This document shows positions 33,571-42,660 of a stretch of DNA of 64,000 nucleotides, piece after piece (position 1 is the stretch's first letter; the number at the start of each line of letters is the position of its first letter). The notes below the pieces were generated by a model that made no database searches, was not told the DNA's origin, and saw nothing but the letters and a program-made list of their open reading frames with translations. The stretch is from Mesorhizobium sp. (GTDB lineage: Bacteria; Pseudomonadota; Alphaproteobacteria; Rhizobiales; Rhizobiaceae). The stretch is taken from NCBI GenBank assembly GCA_004020315.1, contig SAQG01000002.1:248001-312000 (forward strand), in the 5' to 3' direction. The translations under genes were made by a program, and so were the position numbers.

Positions 33571-34257
33571 ATGAAGCACGACGTTTCTCCTGACAGCATC
33601 CCGCCACGCGGCCATGAGGCAAAGCGCGCCTCCATCATGGACGCTGCCGGCGAGGTGTTCTGCCGCGAAAGCTTCGCCGGCGCCAATATCGACATGATTG
33701 CCGCCGAGGCCGGCGTTTCGCGCCAGACGATCTACAACCACCATGGCGACAAGGAGAAACTCTTCGTCGCCATCGTCCGCGACCTCACCGAGCGCTGCAA
33801 TGCCGGGATCTTCGCCACCATCTCCACCTTTCCGGACCAGCCGAAGGATCTCGAGGCCGATCTTATCGCCTTCGCCGTGCGCATGAACCGCAACTGTATC
33901 TGCAACCGCGATGGGAAATTCCTGCGCAAGCTGATCCAGACCGAGGGCGAGCGATATCCCGAGCTCTTTGCCGAATGGCGCGAACAGGGACCGGGCAGGA
34001 CATGGCCGGCGATCGCCGCCCGTTTCGCCCGCCTCGCCCATGCCGGTTTCCTCGACATCGAGGACCCCGATGTCGCGGCGCGCCAGTTCCTCGCCCTTGC
34101 CAATGCCGAATTGCAGACGACCTTCATGCTCGGCGGCACGCCGACCGATGATGAGGTGCTGCAATCGGCGACACATGGCGTGCGCACCTTCCTGCGCGCC
34201 TTCGGCAAGCGGCAGCCGGCCGATGCGCAAAAGCACAGCGCGCTCGCTGGCGCCTGA
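33571..34257 (+). CDS. TetR/AcrR family transcriptional regulator
   Basis: 228 residues. The N-terminal HTH (residues about 14-60) reads AKRASIMDAAGEVFCRESFAGANIDMIAAEAGVSRQTIYNHHGDKEKLF, the TetR signature. The C-terminal part is helical and ligand-binding (TetR_C-like, FLRKLIQTEGERYPELFAEWREQGPG). It is predicted to repress the divergent Bcr/CflA exporter and itself through the palindrome at 33526-33543. The ATG has no Shine-Dalgarno, consistent with leaderless translation. The ligand is unknown. Confidence 0.93.
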   Translation: MKHDVSPDSIPPRGHEAKRASIMDAAGEVFCRESFAGANIDMIAAEAGVSRQTIYNHHGDKEKLFVAIVRDLTERCNAGIFATISTFPDQPKDLEADLIAFAVRMNRNCICNRDGKFLRKLIQTEGERYPELFAEWREQGPGRTWPAIAARFARLAHAGFLDIEDPDVAARQFLALANAELQTTFMLGGTPTDDEVLQSATHGVRTFLRAFGKRQPADAQKHSALAGA

Positions 34258-34375
34258 GCGATCAAATCTGAGGCATGCCCTCTCGCATCTGCGCTGCCGG
34301 CATCTATATCCGGTTTACGCCGCGCTCAAGCTTGATTACAGCTATGCGGACGATTCAACGGAACCCGACAGCCAC

Positions 34376-34906
34376 ATGGCCGACGACCACATCCGCTACG
34401 ACATTCTGGCCCAGGAGGCATTGCGCGGCGTCATGCGCAAGGTCCTGGCCGAGGTCGCGCGCACCGGCCTCCCCGGCAATCATCATTTCTTCATCACTTT
34501 CCTGACTGGCGCCCCGGGCGTGCGCGTGTCTTCCCGCTTGCGCGAGCGCTATCCCGAACAGATGACCATCGTCATCCAGTTCCAGTATTGGGACCTGAAG
34601 GTGACCGACACCGGCTTCGAGGTCGGGCTGTCCTTCTCCGACGTGCCGGAAAAGCTGGAAATCCCGTTCTCGGCCGTGCGCGGCTTTTACGACCCGTCCG
34701 TCAATTTCGAGCTCGAATTCGACGTGAAGACGGAGACCTCGGCAGAAGAGGAACTGGCCGGCAAGCCCGCTTCGGAACCGCTGGCCGTCGTCGCCGAGAA
34801 AAAGCCCGAGAAGAAGAAGGCCGCTGACGCCGAAAAGAAGCCTGCCGTGGCCGACGCCGCAAAGGGCGCCGAAGTCGTGTCGCTCGACGCCTTCCGCAAG
34901 AAGTGA
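34376..34906 (+). CDS. sspB: SspB-type ClpXP adaptor (alphaproteobacterial)
   Basis: 176 residues from ATG 34376. The folded domain (residues about 5-115: YDILAQEALRGVMRKVLAEVARTGLPGNHHFFITFLTGAPGVRVS ... EKLEIPFSAVRGFYDPSVNFELEF) is the ssrA-tag-binding SspB fold. After a Lys/Ala/Glu-rich linker it ends in VVSLDAFRKK, the conserved C-terminal peptide that docks on the ClpX N-domain. It delivers tmRNA-tagged proteins to ClpXP. The tmRNA gene itself is 2.9 kb upstream in this window. An open frame extending to 33968 overlaps tetR and is not used. Confidence 0.92.
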   Translation: MADDHIRYDILAQEALRGVMRKVLAEVARTGLPGNHHFFITFLTGAPGVRVSSRLRERYPEQMTIVIQFQYWDLKVTDTGFEVGLSFSDVPEKLEIPFSAVRGFYDPSVNFELEFDVKTETSAEEELAGKPASEPLAVVAEKKPEKKKAADAEKKPAVADAAKGAEVVSLDAFRKK

Positions 34907-34924
34907 TCCGACGGGCCGCGCGAC

Positions 34925-35170
34925 ATGGCCGACATCATCAATCTCCGCCAGGCCCGCAAGCGGAAGGCACGAGCCGAGCAGGAGCGCCTGGCCGAACAGA
35001 ACCGGACGCTGCACGGCCGTTCCAGGGCCGACCGGAAGCGTGACCGTTCGATCGCCGACAAGGCAGAAAAATTCGTCGCCGGCCATCGCCGCGAAGCCTC
35101 GGGCGATCCGGATTCCCCGAGCATCGGACCGAAAAGTGCGACGCGGTTTTCGGATAAATCCGATGCTTGA
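34925..35170 (+). CDS. DUF4169 family protein with repeat-derived C-terminus
   Basis: 81 residues. The first about 60 (MADIINLRQARKRKARAEQERLAEQN and a basic helix up to FVAGHRREASG) match DUF4169, a short, very basic family of unknown function. The last 18 residues (from SPSIGPKSA to the end) and the stop are encoded by a palindromic repeat at 35120-35167, so the original stop was probably replaced when the repeat arrived. It is 18 bp downstream of sspB and just upstream of the ribbon-helix-helix gene, presumably one operon. Confidence 0.85.
   Translation: MADIINLRQARKRKARAEQERLAEQNRTLHGRSRADRKRDRSIADKAEKFVAGHRREASGDPDSPSIGPKSATRFSDKSDA
35120..35167. repeat. palindromic repeat (AGCATCGGA ... 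TCCGATGCT) inside a gene
   Basis: Perfect 9-bp arms at 35120-35128 and 35159-35167, with an inner inverted pair CCGAAAA / TTTTCGG. The element at 55306-55353 has the same layout (outer arms, inner CCGAAA / TTTTCGG), so they are the same type of rhizobial repeat. Here it lies in frame at the end of the DUF4169 gene. Confidence 0.75.
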
Positions 35171-35190
35171 CGCGAAATGAGTCACGTCCG

Positions 35191-35421
35191 GTGAGCCCGG
35201 TCGAGAAACGCTCGGTGACCATTCGCGGCCATCGCACCAGCTATTCGCTCGAAAAGCCGTTTTTCGACGATCTCGTCGCCATCGCGGCCGCGCGCAAACT
35301 GACGCTCGCCGCCCTCGTCGCCGAAATCGACGAGGCCCGGCCGCGCGATGCCAATCTGTCCTCGGCGCTCAGGCTCTACGTCCTGGATTGGGCGAAGCGA
35401 GGGATGAAAAGTTCTTCCTAG
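35191..35421 (+). CDS. ribbon-helix-helix domain protein
   Basis: 76 residues from GTG 35191. The sequence KRSVTIRGHRTSYSLEKPFFDDLVAIAAARKLTLAALVAEIDEAR is an RHH_4-type ribbon-helix-helix motif, a small dimeric DNA-binding fold. A TTG at 35167 overlaps the previous stop, but it lies in the palindromic repeat and would add eight residues not typical of the family, so I prefer GTG. It is last in the sspB-DUF4169-RHH cluster and converges with the AsmA gene 41 bp away. The target is not known. Confidence 0.82.
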   Translation: MSPVEKRSVTIRGHRTSYSLEKPFFDDLVAIAAARKLTLAALVAEIDEARPRDANLSSALRLYVLDWAKRGMKSSS

Positions 35422-35462
35422 ATCATGATCCCGGCAAACGGGGTCACGGTCAATCGGGATGG

Positions 35463-38400
35463 CTATCCGCCGCCCAGCGACTTCAGCAGATTGTCGATCG
35501 ACGAAGGCTCAAGCGTGGGTTTTGGCGCGGATTCTGCTGGCGGCGGGTTGTCATTGGTCGGCGGCTGGAGCGCGCGCTCGATTTTCTGCGCCTGCTCGGC
35601 GGCGGCCCTGCGTTCGGCGTCGAGCTTTGCCTTTTCTTCCGCAGCGATCCGCATCGCCTCTTCCGCTTTCCGGCGTTGCTGTTCTTTGGCCTTCGCCACC
35701 TCGTCCGCCGCTTGTTGCACCGCCTTGGCTCTCGCTTCGGCATCCGCCTTAGCCTTGGCCTCAACATCCGCCTTGGCTTTGACCTCGGCTTCAGCCCTCG
35801 CCTGTGCCTCGGCCTTGGCTTTGGCCTCGGCTTCAGCCCTTGCCTGCGCATCCGCCCTGGCCTTCGCTTCCGCTTCGGCTTGAGCCTTTGCCTCGGCTTC
35901 AGCCTTCGCCCTGGCATCTGCCTCGGCTTGCAGCCGCGCCGCCTCCTGCCGCTTGCGCAATTCCTCGGCTGCTCTGTCGCGCTCGGCTTGCAGGGCCGCG
36001 TAGTAACGCACCTCGCGCCGCAAGCGCTGTTTTTCAAGCAGTGCCGCCTGCATGGCCTCGACCCGCTGCTGCTCCTTTTCCAGCGCGCGCTGGGTCAGGA
36101 ACTGCGCTAGCGGCTCACTGTCGAATTGCCGTTTCGCGGCGCCAAATGGCCCGTTGACGCTGAAATTCACAGTCGGATCGGAGCCGACCAGCGCTTCGTC
36201 GCCGGGCCGATAAGTGATCGAACCAGTGGCGGCGACCGTGCTGGCGTTCAGGTCCGCCGTGATGTCGGCGGACAGCGTCGCCGCCGGATTTTCGAGATTG
36301 ATCGGCGGCGCCCTCAGCGTGCCACCGGCAATTGTGAAGGCGATGTCGGTATCCCCAGCCGGAAAACTGCCATCCGCGGCGATCTGCGGCGCGAAGCCGG
36401 CGGTCTTGGCCGCATCGATATCGCGCCCGATGGCATCGGCCTTGGCGATGAAGGCGCCAAAGGCCTCGGGGTTGACCCCGGCAATGGTCAGGCCCTTCAG
36501 CGCCGCCGTGCCGGAACCGGACAGCGCCGCAACCATCGCATCGACCGATTTGCCGCTGGTCGAAAGCGCCGCCGAGAAATCGCCGCTTCCGCTGATGCCA
36601 GCCTGTGGCAGTACGGTGGCCAGATCGGCGCCGGCAAGTTTCATCTGGCCGGAGAAGAGCCCGGTGCCGTCATTGTTCTTCAGCTCGAACAGCCCGGTAA
36701 GCGCACCGCCGGCGAACTTTGCCTTGAGGTCCGAAACGCGGATGCCTTCCTGGTCGAGCTTCAGCGAAAGCGCCGCATCATAGGCCGTGGCCAGCGGGCC
36801 GGCGACCAGCGATGCCGTGGTCAGGTCGAGTTCGGCGGTGAACGGCAGGCTGGACTTCTGGCTGAACGGGGCGGTCGGCCAAGCCCTGCCGGCGCCCAGG
36901 AAGGCCTGGTCGCCAAACAGTGCCACCGCCATCGGGTCGAGATCCAGCTCATCAAGTACCAGCGCTCCGGCAAGATGCGGCAGGCCGTCCTTGACGTCGA
37001 CATTGACGTCGCCGGAAACGGCCGCCTCGTTGATGGCGCCGCTGAGGCCGGACAGCACCAGAAGGCCGTTGCCGAAATCGGCGTCGGCTGCAAGCCACGT
37101 CGACATCCCTGTCCCCATGCCCGGCAAGCCGACCCCTGTCGTCATCAGCCACGGCTCGATGTCGGCGGTTTCCAGGCTGATCTTGCCCTTGGCGGTGGGG
37201 CCTTGTGGCGTGCCCGCGATCGTCCCGTCGAAACCGGCCTTGAAGTCGTTGCCGGTGAGGTTGAAGCTCGTCGCCATGCCGCCGCCAAGCCTGCCTTTCG
37301 CCGAGACATCGGTGGTTGCCTCGCCAAGCATGCCAAGCGGCAACGCCGGCAGGCCATAAAGCGCCAGAAGTGCAGTGGCGTCGGTATTCCTGGCGTTGAA
37401 GGTCAGCGACACCGGCGCCTCGAGCAGCCGATCGGCCGCCCCTTTTCCGGACAGCGACGCCGAAAACGCCGAGCCGCCGGCCTTGCCCTGCGCGCTGACC
37501 GCGAGTCCCGTCGTGCCATCGCCATTGGCGGCGGCACTCGTCACCAGATCGATGCGCGCATCCTGGAACAGCTCGGGATAGGCCGCCACACGCCCCGCCA
37601 GCCCCCTCAGCACGGCATTGTCCGGATAGTGCTGCGCCGCGACATCGACCAACGGCTTGAGGTCGACGGCGACCACGGAGGCATCGAGCTTGCCGGTCGG
37701 GCTCACCGGGAAGTCCTTGATCCGGCCGGTGGCGCTGATCGAGGCGCCGGCAAGCCCGCCAACCGAGAGCCGGTCGATTTCCAGCAGACCGTCGCGCAGC
37801 CTGAGCGCCGTATCGACCGTATCGGCGGTCAGCCCGCCGGCACTGACCGGCCCGGCCTTGATCTGGAAATCGAGGTCGCGGTCGGAAAAACGATTGGCGC
37901 CCTTGTCGCTGATGAAGATCGAGGCGAAGGCGGCGAGCCCGTCGACATCGAGTTCGCCGCCTTCGAGCCGCATCAGCACCGAGGGCCTGGCGTCGTCGGG
38001 CTGGCTGGAATCGATGCGACCGGAAAACTTCGCCTTGCCAAGAACGAGTTCGAGGTCGCTGAAGGCTTGGCGCTTCCCGGTCAGGTCGACCTTGGCCTTG
38101 AAGCCGGCGGCCGGCAGCCGGCGGATCGCTTCGTCGACATCCTTCGACAGCCAGGCGGCAAAGCCGGAAGGCTGCGCCACGGCCAGAAGCAGCGAGCCGG
38201 TGAAGCCGAAATGATCCTCGACGCTGAGCATTCCATTTGCTTCCAGTCTGGCGCGGCCGGGCAGCGTCGCGGCCAGCGACTTCACCGACCAGCCAGCATC
38301 GGCCGGCTCGGCGGAAAGGCGCACGTCGCGAATCGTCGTGTCGCCGGCCACCACCGCCGGCAGCTTCACCTCGACGGTGCCCGGTATGGTCGGCTTGGGC

Positions 38401-39479
38401 AGGTCGAGCAGAGCCTGCTCCAGCGCCGCAACACGCGCCGACAGCGTCAGTCCGGCGCCGGCCGCGGCGCCGACGGCTTCGTCGAACTGCACCTGTGCGC
38501 CATCAGCCTCGATCGAGAAGCGAGGGTTCGGCCCAAGCTCGACGGCAGCCTTGCCGTCGGCGGTGTAGGGATTGTCGAGCGGCCCGGTCTCAAAGCGGAA
38601 TTCGTCGACGCCAAGCCTCTGGTGATCGAGCGAAAACTTGCCGTTCAGCCTGAACCCCGGCTCCGGCTTGCCAGCGCTGGCGTTCATCATCTCACCGTCG
38701 GTGCCGTTAAGCTGCGCCGAACTCTTGCCGACACCATTCTTGTTGGAACTTGCGACCTTGAACTGACCCGAATAGATAGCGGCGCCGTTGACGATGCCGG
38801 CATTGCCATCCGCTTCGATGGCCAGCGGATAAGCGTCCGGATCGAGCTTGAGCCGAACCCGCATCTGCCCATCGCTTCCGGCCGTGCCGGTGGACGCGAC
38901 GACCGTGCTGCGCAGGCCGTCGAGCCGAAGCGAACCATCCATCCGCCAAGGTCCGGCCAGCGATTTGGCCGAGATCGTCGAGTTGATCTCGGAAAGCAGA
39001 TGGCTGCGCGCGCCGGCGGCATGGCGCAGCGCGATCTCTCCGTCGGTCACCGTCAGCTTTTCGATCGAGATCTGGCTGGGATCGAAGGGCGAAGACGGGC
39101 GTATCGCCCAATCCACCGTGCCGTCGGCGGCAATGTCGATCGTCGCCCTCGGCCGCACCAGCCGCATGTCGAAGATCAGCACCTCGCCGCTCAGGAAGGG
39201 CGCCAGTTCCGCATCCATCGAAAAGGTCTCGACGGTCATTGCCGGCTGGCCGCCGGGGCCGCCGGCGACAGTGACGTTCGAGAAGGTCACCGAGGGAAAC
39301 GGCAGCAGTTTCGCCGTTGCATCGCCCTGTACAGTGACCTTGCGGCCCAGAATGGCGCTCGCCTCGCGCTCGAAATCGGCGCGGTAGCCCGTCCAGTCGA
39401 TGAAATACGGCACCACCAGCGCCGCACACAGCACCAGCACGAAAAGGCCACCGAAGATCACGAACAGGCGTGCGAGCAT
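35463..39479 (-). CDS. giant AsmA family protein with C-terminal coiled coil
   Basis: 1338 residues. One N-terminal membrane helix ([25 protein letters not shown]) is followed by the AsmA domain ([38 protein letters not shown]) and a very long beta-rich periplasmic region, as in TamB/AsmA bridge proteins thought to carry phospholipid to the outer membrane. Residues about 1130-1300 are a tandem coiled-coil of Ala/Glu/Lys/Arg with periodic AEAEAKA units, like TolA domain II, ending in a Pro-rich tail and [12 protein letters not shown]. The start ATG 39479 is clear. It stands alone as a transcription unit. Confidence 0.88.
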   Translation of the reverse strand: MLARLFVIFGGLFVLVLCAALVVPYFIDWTGYRADFEREASAILGRKVTVQGDATAKLLPFPSVTFSNVTVAGGPGGQPAMTVETFSMDAELAPFLSGEVLIFDMRLVRPRATIDIAADGTVDWAIRPSSPFDPSQISIEKLTVTDGEIALRHAAGARSHLLSEINSTISAKSLAGPWRMDGSLRLDGLRSTVVASTGTAGSDGQMRVRLKLDPDAYPLAIEADGNAGIVNGAAIYSGQFKVASSNKNGVGKSSAQLNGTDGEMMNASAGKPEPGFRLNGKFSLDHQRLGVDEFRFETGPLDNPYTADGKAAVELGPNPRFSIEADGAQVQFDEAVGAAAGAGLTLSARVAALEQALLDLPKPTIPGTVEVKLPAVVAGDTTIRDVRLSAEPADAGWSVKSLAATLPGRARLEANGMLSVEDHFGFTGSLLLAVAQPSGFAAWLSKDVDEAIRRLPAAGFKAKVDLTGKRQAFSDLELVLGKAKFSGRIDSSQPDDARPSVLMRLEGGELDVDGLAAFASIFISDKGANRFSDRDLDFQIKAGPVSAGGLTADTVDTALRLRDGLLEIDRLSVGGLAGASISATGRIKDFPVSPTGKLDASVVAVDLKPLVDVAAQHYPDNAVLRGLAGRVAAYPELFQDARIDLVTSAAANGDGTTGLAVSAQGKAGGSAFSASLSGKGAADRLLEAPVSLTFNARNTDATALLALYGLPALPLGMLGEATTDVSAKGRLGGGMATSFNLTGNDFKAGFDGTIAGTPQGPTAKGKISLETADIEPWLMTTGVGLPGMGTGMSTWLAADADFGNGLLVLSGLSGAINEAAVSGDVNVDVKDGLPHLAGALVLDELDLDPMAVALFGDQAFLGAGRAWPTAPFSQKSSLPFTAELDLTTASLVAGPLATAYDAALSLKLDQEGIRVSDLKAKFAGGALTGLFELKNNDGTGLFSGQMKLAGADLATVLPQAGISGSGDFSAALSTSGKSVDAMVAALSGSGTAALKGLTIAGVNPEAFGAFIAKADAIGRDIDAAKTAGFAPQIAADGSFPAGDTDIAFTIAGGTLRAPPINLENPAATLSADITADLNASTVAATGSITYRPGDEALVGSDPTVNFSVNGPFGAAKRQFDSEPLAQFLTQRALEKEQQRVEAMQAALLEKQRLRREVRYYAALQAERDRAAEELRKRQEAARLQAEADARAKAEAEAKAQAEAEAKARADAQARAEAEAKAKAEAQARAEAEVKAKADVEAKAKADAEARAKAVQQAADEVAKAKEQQRRKAEEAMRIAAEEKAKLDAERRAAAEQAQKIERALQPPTNDNPPPAESAPKPTLEPSSIDNLLKSLGGG

Positions 39480-39572
39480 GAGCTCCGAGCAGTTGATTGA
39501 AAATCAGCCGCACTCTACCCGCATCCGCGTGTCGATAAAGAGGCAAATCGATCGCCCTAAGAGCAAAAGGCT

Positions 39573-40985
39573 CTAGTCGGCGGGAAGTATTTTCCCAGGG
39601 TTCATAATATTCAGCGGGTCGAGCGCCTGTTTGATCGTGCGCATGATGTCGACGCTGTGGCCGAGTTCATGGCGCAGGAAGCCGACCTTACCTTGTCCGA
39701 TGCCGTGCTCGCCGGTGCAGGTCCCATCCATGCCGATCGCACGCATGTTCAGCCGCGCGACAAACTCTTCCGTCGTGGCGATTTCCTTCGGATCGTCCGC
39801 GTCCATCAGCACCAGCACATGGAAATTGCCGTCACCGGCATGGCCGACGATCGGCGCGATCAGCCCCATCTCGGCGATATCGGCCTCGGTTTGCGTCACA
39901 CATTCGGCAAAGCGCGAGATCGGCACGCAGACGTCGGTCGACAGCCCCTTGGCGCCCGGCCGCAGCGTCAGCGACGACCAATAGGCGTCGTGCCTGGCCT
40001 TCCACAGCTTCGTCCGTTCCTCGGCGACGCTGGTCCACAGGAATGGTCCGCCACCATATTCTTCGGCGATCATGCCGAAGGTCTCGGCCTGCTCGGCAAC
40101 GCCGGCCTCGCTGCCATGGAATTCGACGAACAGGCACGGGCTTTCGGGATAGTCGAGTTTCGAATAGCTCTTCATCGCCCGCATCTGCAGCGCATTGACC
40201 AGTTCGATGCGCGCCACCGGAATGCCCATCTGGATCGTCGCGATCACCGCGTTGCAGGCCGCCTCGACGCTGGAAAACGGGCAGACGCCGCCGGAAATCG
40301 CCTGCGGAATGCCCTGCAGCTTCAGGGTCAGCTGGGTGATGATGCCGAGCGTGCCTTCGGAGCCGATCAGAAGCCGCGTCAAATCGTAGCCGGCCGAGCT
40401 CTTTTTTGCGCGCTTGCCGGTCGTGACCGTCTCGCCGTCGGCCATCACCGCCGTCAGCGACAACACATTCTCGCGCATCGTGCCGTAGCGCACGGCATTG
40501 GTGCCCGACGCCCGCGTCGCCGCCATGCCGCCGAGCGATGCATTGGCGCCCGGATCGATGGGAAAGAACAGGCCGGTGTCGCGCAGGTGCCGGTTGAGAT
40601 CCTCGCGCGTCGCACCGGGCTCGACCGTGCAGTCAAGATCCTGCGGGTTGACCGCGAGGATGCGGTTCATCCGCGACGTATCCAGCGAGATGCCGCCGCC
40701 CGGCGCGTTGGTATGGCCCTCCAGCGAGGAGCCGACGCCGAAGGCAATCACCGGCACGCGGTGCGCGGCGCAGGCCGACACGATCTCCTGCACCTCCGCA
40801 GTCGTCTCCGGAAACGCCACGCCATCCGGCGCCTGGGTCGGAATGTAGGTGGTGGTGTGCGCGTGCTGAGCGCGGATCGCCTGGCCGGTCTGGAACCGCT
40901 CGCCGAGCCGCTGCTTGAGGATGCCGAGCACGGCGGCGATCCCCTCTTCGTTGCGCTCGACCGGATTGAGGTCGCTCAGAGCCAT
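39573..40985 (-). CDS. FAD-binding oxidase, D-lactate/glycolate dehydrogenase type
   Basis: 470 residues from ATG 40985 (MALSDLNPVERNEEG). The FAD_binding_4 (PCMH) fold shows VAFPETTAEVQEIVSACAAHRVPVIAFGVGSSLEGHTNAPGGGISLD and GATREDLNRHLRDTGLFFPIDPGANASLGGMAATRASGTN. The C-terminal domain includes GHAGDGNFHVLVL and GTCTGEHGIGQGK, the FAD/substrate His motifs of cytochrome-linked D-lactate dehydrogenases. It probably oxidises D-lactate or a related 2-hydroxy acid and passes electrons to the respiratory chain. It is divergent from the thioesterase gene, with 98 bp between starts. Confidence 0.88.
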   Translation of the reverse strand: MALSDLNPVERNEEGIAAVLGILKQRLGERFQTGQAIRAQHAHTTTYIPTQAPDGVAFPETTAEVQEIVSACAAHRVPVIAFGVGSSLEGHTNAPGGGISLDTSRMNRILAVNPQDLDCTVEPGATREDLNRHLRDTGLFFPIDPGANASLGGMAATRASGTNAVRYGTMRENVLSLTAVMADGETVTTGKRAKKSSAGYDLTRLLIGSEGTLGIITQLTLKLQGIPQAISGGVCPFSSVEAACNAVIATIQMGIPVARIELVNALQMRAMKSYSKLDYPESPCLFVEFHGSEAGVAEQAETFGMIAEEYGGGPFLWTSVAEERTKLWKARHDAYWSSLTLRPGAKGLSTDVCVPISRFAECVTQTEADIAEMGLIAPIVGHAGDGNFHVLVLMDADDPKEIATTEEFVARLNMRAIGMDGTCTGEHGIGQGKVGFLRHELGHSVDIMRTIKQALDPLNIMNPGKILPAD

Positions 40986-41083
40986 CGATTCCTCCGCGAA
41001 TGGACCAGTGGCCACCCTTGTTATGGATTTATGGATGCGTAGTCTCACCGACCACGCTCTGTCCAGCCAGAAGGAAGTTTTCG

Positions 41084-41590
41084 ATGTCCACCCCCGCCCC
41101 CTTCGTCTCTCGTGCCATGGACATCGAGAAGGACTGGATCGACTACAACGGCCATCTCAACATGGCCTATTACAACGTGCTGTTCGACCGCTGCTCCGAC
41201 GAAGCGTTCGAAATGATGGGGATGGGGCTGGATTATGTGAAGCAGCGGCGGCTGACCATCTACACAGCGGAAGTCCATGTCTGCTATATCAGGGAGCTGC
41301 ATCTCGACCACAAGGTCAATGTCTCCTTCCAACTTCTCGACCATGACGACAAGCGGCTAAGGGCCTACCAGGAAATCCGTCATGTCGACGGCTGGCTCGC
41401 TGCCACTTCCGAATCACTGTCGCTGCATGTCGACATGTCCGGCCCGAAGGTGGCGCCGTTCCCGGCCGATGTTCTGGCCAAGGTGGAAGCCATGCGCGCC
41501 GCCCATGCGGCACTGCCAATGCCTGAGCGCGCCGGCCGTTCGATCGGTATTCGCCGCAAGACGCTTGAACCGCAGTCGGACCGCCGTTAA
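41084..41590 (+). CDS. thioesterase family protein (hot-dog fold)
   Basis: 168 residues; AAGGAAG precedes the ATG. The hot-dog thioesterase start IEKDWIDYNGHLNMAYYNVLFDRCSDEAFEMMGMG contains the D-Y-N-G-H-L-N-M active-site loop shared by 4HBT and L-carnitine-dehydrogenase-associated thioesterases. Its substrate is probably an acyl-CoA or a betainyl-CoA-like compound, not determined here. It is divergent from the FAD oxidase gene, with a small gene next downstream. Confidence 0.85.
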   Translation: MSTPAPFVSRAMDIEKDWIDYNGHLNMAYYNVLFDRCSDEAFEMMGMGLDYVKQRRLTIYTAEVHVCYIRELHLDHKVNVSFQLLDHDDKRLRAYQEIRHVDGWLAATSESLSLHVDMSGPKVAPFPADVLAKVEAMRAAHAALPMPERAGRSIGIRRKTLEPQSDRR

Positions 41591-41702
41591 CCTTACCAAG
41601 GTTTTAACGTGAACAAGCCGAATTGAGGCGTTGAACGACTCAGCGCGGCGTTCGAAAACCGTCCGCACGAGCGGCGGGGCTGAAGCGGTTCGGGGAACGT
41701 GC

Positions 41703-41900
41703 ATGAAAACCGACATCAAGGTCGAGGCGGACAGGCTGGCGGCCGACCCACGCATCACCGACTATGATTTCTGGCGCTCGCTGAAGAACCTCAACAACGA
41801 GATCTTTCACATCGCCAACAACAACGAGCCGATCCCTTTCGCCATGATCCGCTGGCGCGCCATCCTGAAGCAGGCGCGGATGAAGCGCGGCCACGCCTGA
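41703..41900 (+). CDS. small conserved protein of unknown function
   Basis: 65 residues, MKTDIKVEADRLAADPRITDYDFWRSLKNLNNEI and onward. I do not recognise the family. It is helical and acidic at the start, then basic (RWRAILKQARMKRGHA), with no signal or membrane segment. An open frame extends upstream to 41631, but the ATG at 41703 starts the plausible helical region. It lies 112 bp after the thioesterase gene on the same strand. Confidence 0.6.
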   Translation: MKTDIKVEADRLAADPRITDYDFWRSLKNLNNEIFHIANNNEPIPFAMIRWRAILKQARMKRGHA

Positions 41901-41951
41901 TCGGTGTGGGAAGAATAGGCTCATTGTTCGATTGCTTTTTCTGAAACGTTT

Positions 41952-42036
41952 GCGCCGCCCCTCATCCGGCTGCCGCCACCTTCTCCCCGCATAGACCCCG
42001 TATAGAGACGGGGAGAAGGGAGATGAGGGGCGGCGC
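41952..42036. repeat. palindromic intergenic element of the CCCCTCAT type
   Basis: The outer arms GCGCCGCCCCTCAT and ATGAGGGGCGGCGC are perfect 14-bp inverted copies at 41952-41965 and 42023-42036. Inside, TTCTCCCCG and CGGGGAGAA form a second inverted pair. This GC-rich type of element is common between genes in rhizobia (general knowledge). It separates the small gene from the Lrp gene (convergent). Confidence 0.75.
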
Positions 42037-42091
42037 GACGTTTTCCAGTCAAGATGATGTGCTGACGAGCGACCACTTCACACCTCAAGCA

Positions 42092-42541
42092 TCAAGGCTG
42101 GTGCTTCACTGCCGCCAGCGGCGAACGCGCCAGCACCGGCGACGACTGGATGATCGCGGTGTTGGTCATCGCAAACGGAATGATGCGGTCGATCACCCGT
42201 TCGAGCTCGGCCACCGAGCCGACATGCGCCAGCGCGATAAAACAGTCCTCGCCGGTCACCCGGTCGCACTGCGCGATTTCCGGCAAGTCGCGGATGATCT
42301 CGGCCACTACGGCCAGTTGCCCGGGCACCGGCCTGATCCGCAGCCAGGCCGACAGCTTCATGCCGAGCGCGGCCGGATTGATCCGCACCGTATAGGCCTC
42401 GATCACGCCGCTCTCCTGCAGCCGTCGGATGCGCTCGGCCACACTGGGCGCCGACAAGCCAACCGAGCGCGCCAGTTCGGCGGTGCTGGTGCGCGCATCC
42501 TTTTCCAGCAGGCGCAGGATTTTCAGATCTGCCGCATCCAA
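42092..42541 (-). CDS. Lrp/AsnC family transcriptional regulator
   Basis: 149 residues from the TTG at 42541 (MDAADLKILRLLEKDARTSTAELARSVGLSAPSVAERIRRLQESGVIEAYTVRINPAALG), the standard Lrp HTH and RAM domain. No ATG or GTG exists upstream in frame before a stop. A CTG at 42571 has a perfect AAGGAG six bases before it and would add ten residues, so the true start is uncertain. It is divergent from an EamA exporter gene (119 bp between starts), which suggests that it controls amino-acid export in response to amino acids. Confidence 0.88.
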   Translation of the reverse strand: MDAADLKILRLLEKDARTSTAELARSVGLSAPSVAERIRRLQESGVIEAYTVRINPAALGMKLSAWLRIRPVPGQLAVVAEIIRDLPEIAQCDRVTGEDCFIALAHVGSVAELERVIDRIIPFAMTNTAIIQSSPVLARSPLAAVKHQP

Positions 42542-42660
42542 GCCAGGATTTTCGTTTCGAAGGCGTTTCAGGGAAAACTCCTTGGTTTTGGAAGATCAAC
42601 GATCTCTTCGATAGGTCAACATCCATATAAACCGGAAAGTTCGCCTGCGATAATGATCGC

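Noticed and set aside
35429..35460. ATCCCG ... CGGGAT inverted pair between convergent genes
   Set aside because: Arms are only six bases with a 20-base loop and no T-run; too weak to call a terminator or repeat copy.
36126..39500. 1124-codon plus-strand open frame
   Set aside because: It is the antisense of the AsmA gene. The composition is Arg/Gly/Asp-rich with no domain, typical of shadow frames in GC-rich DNA.
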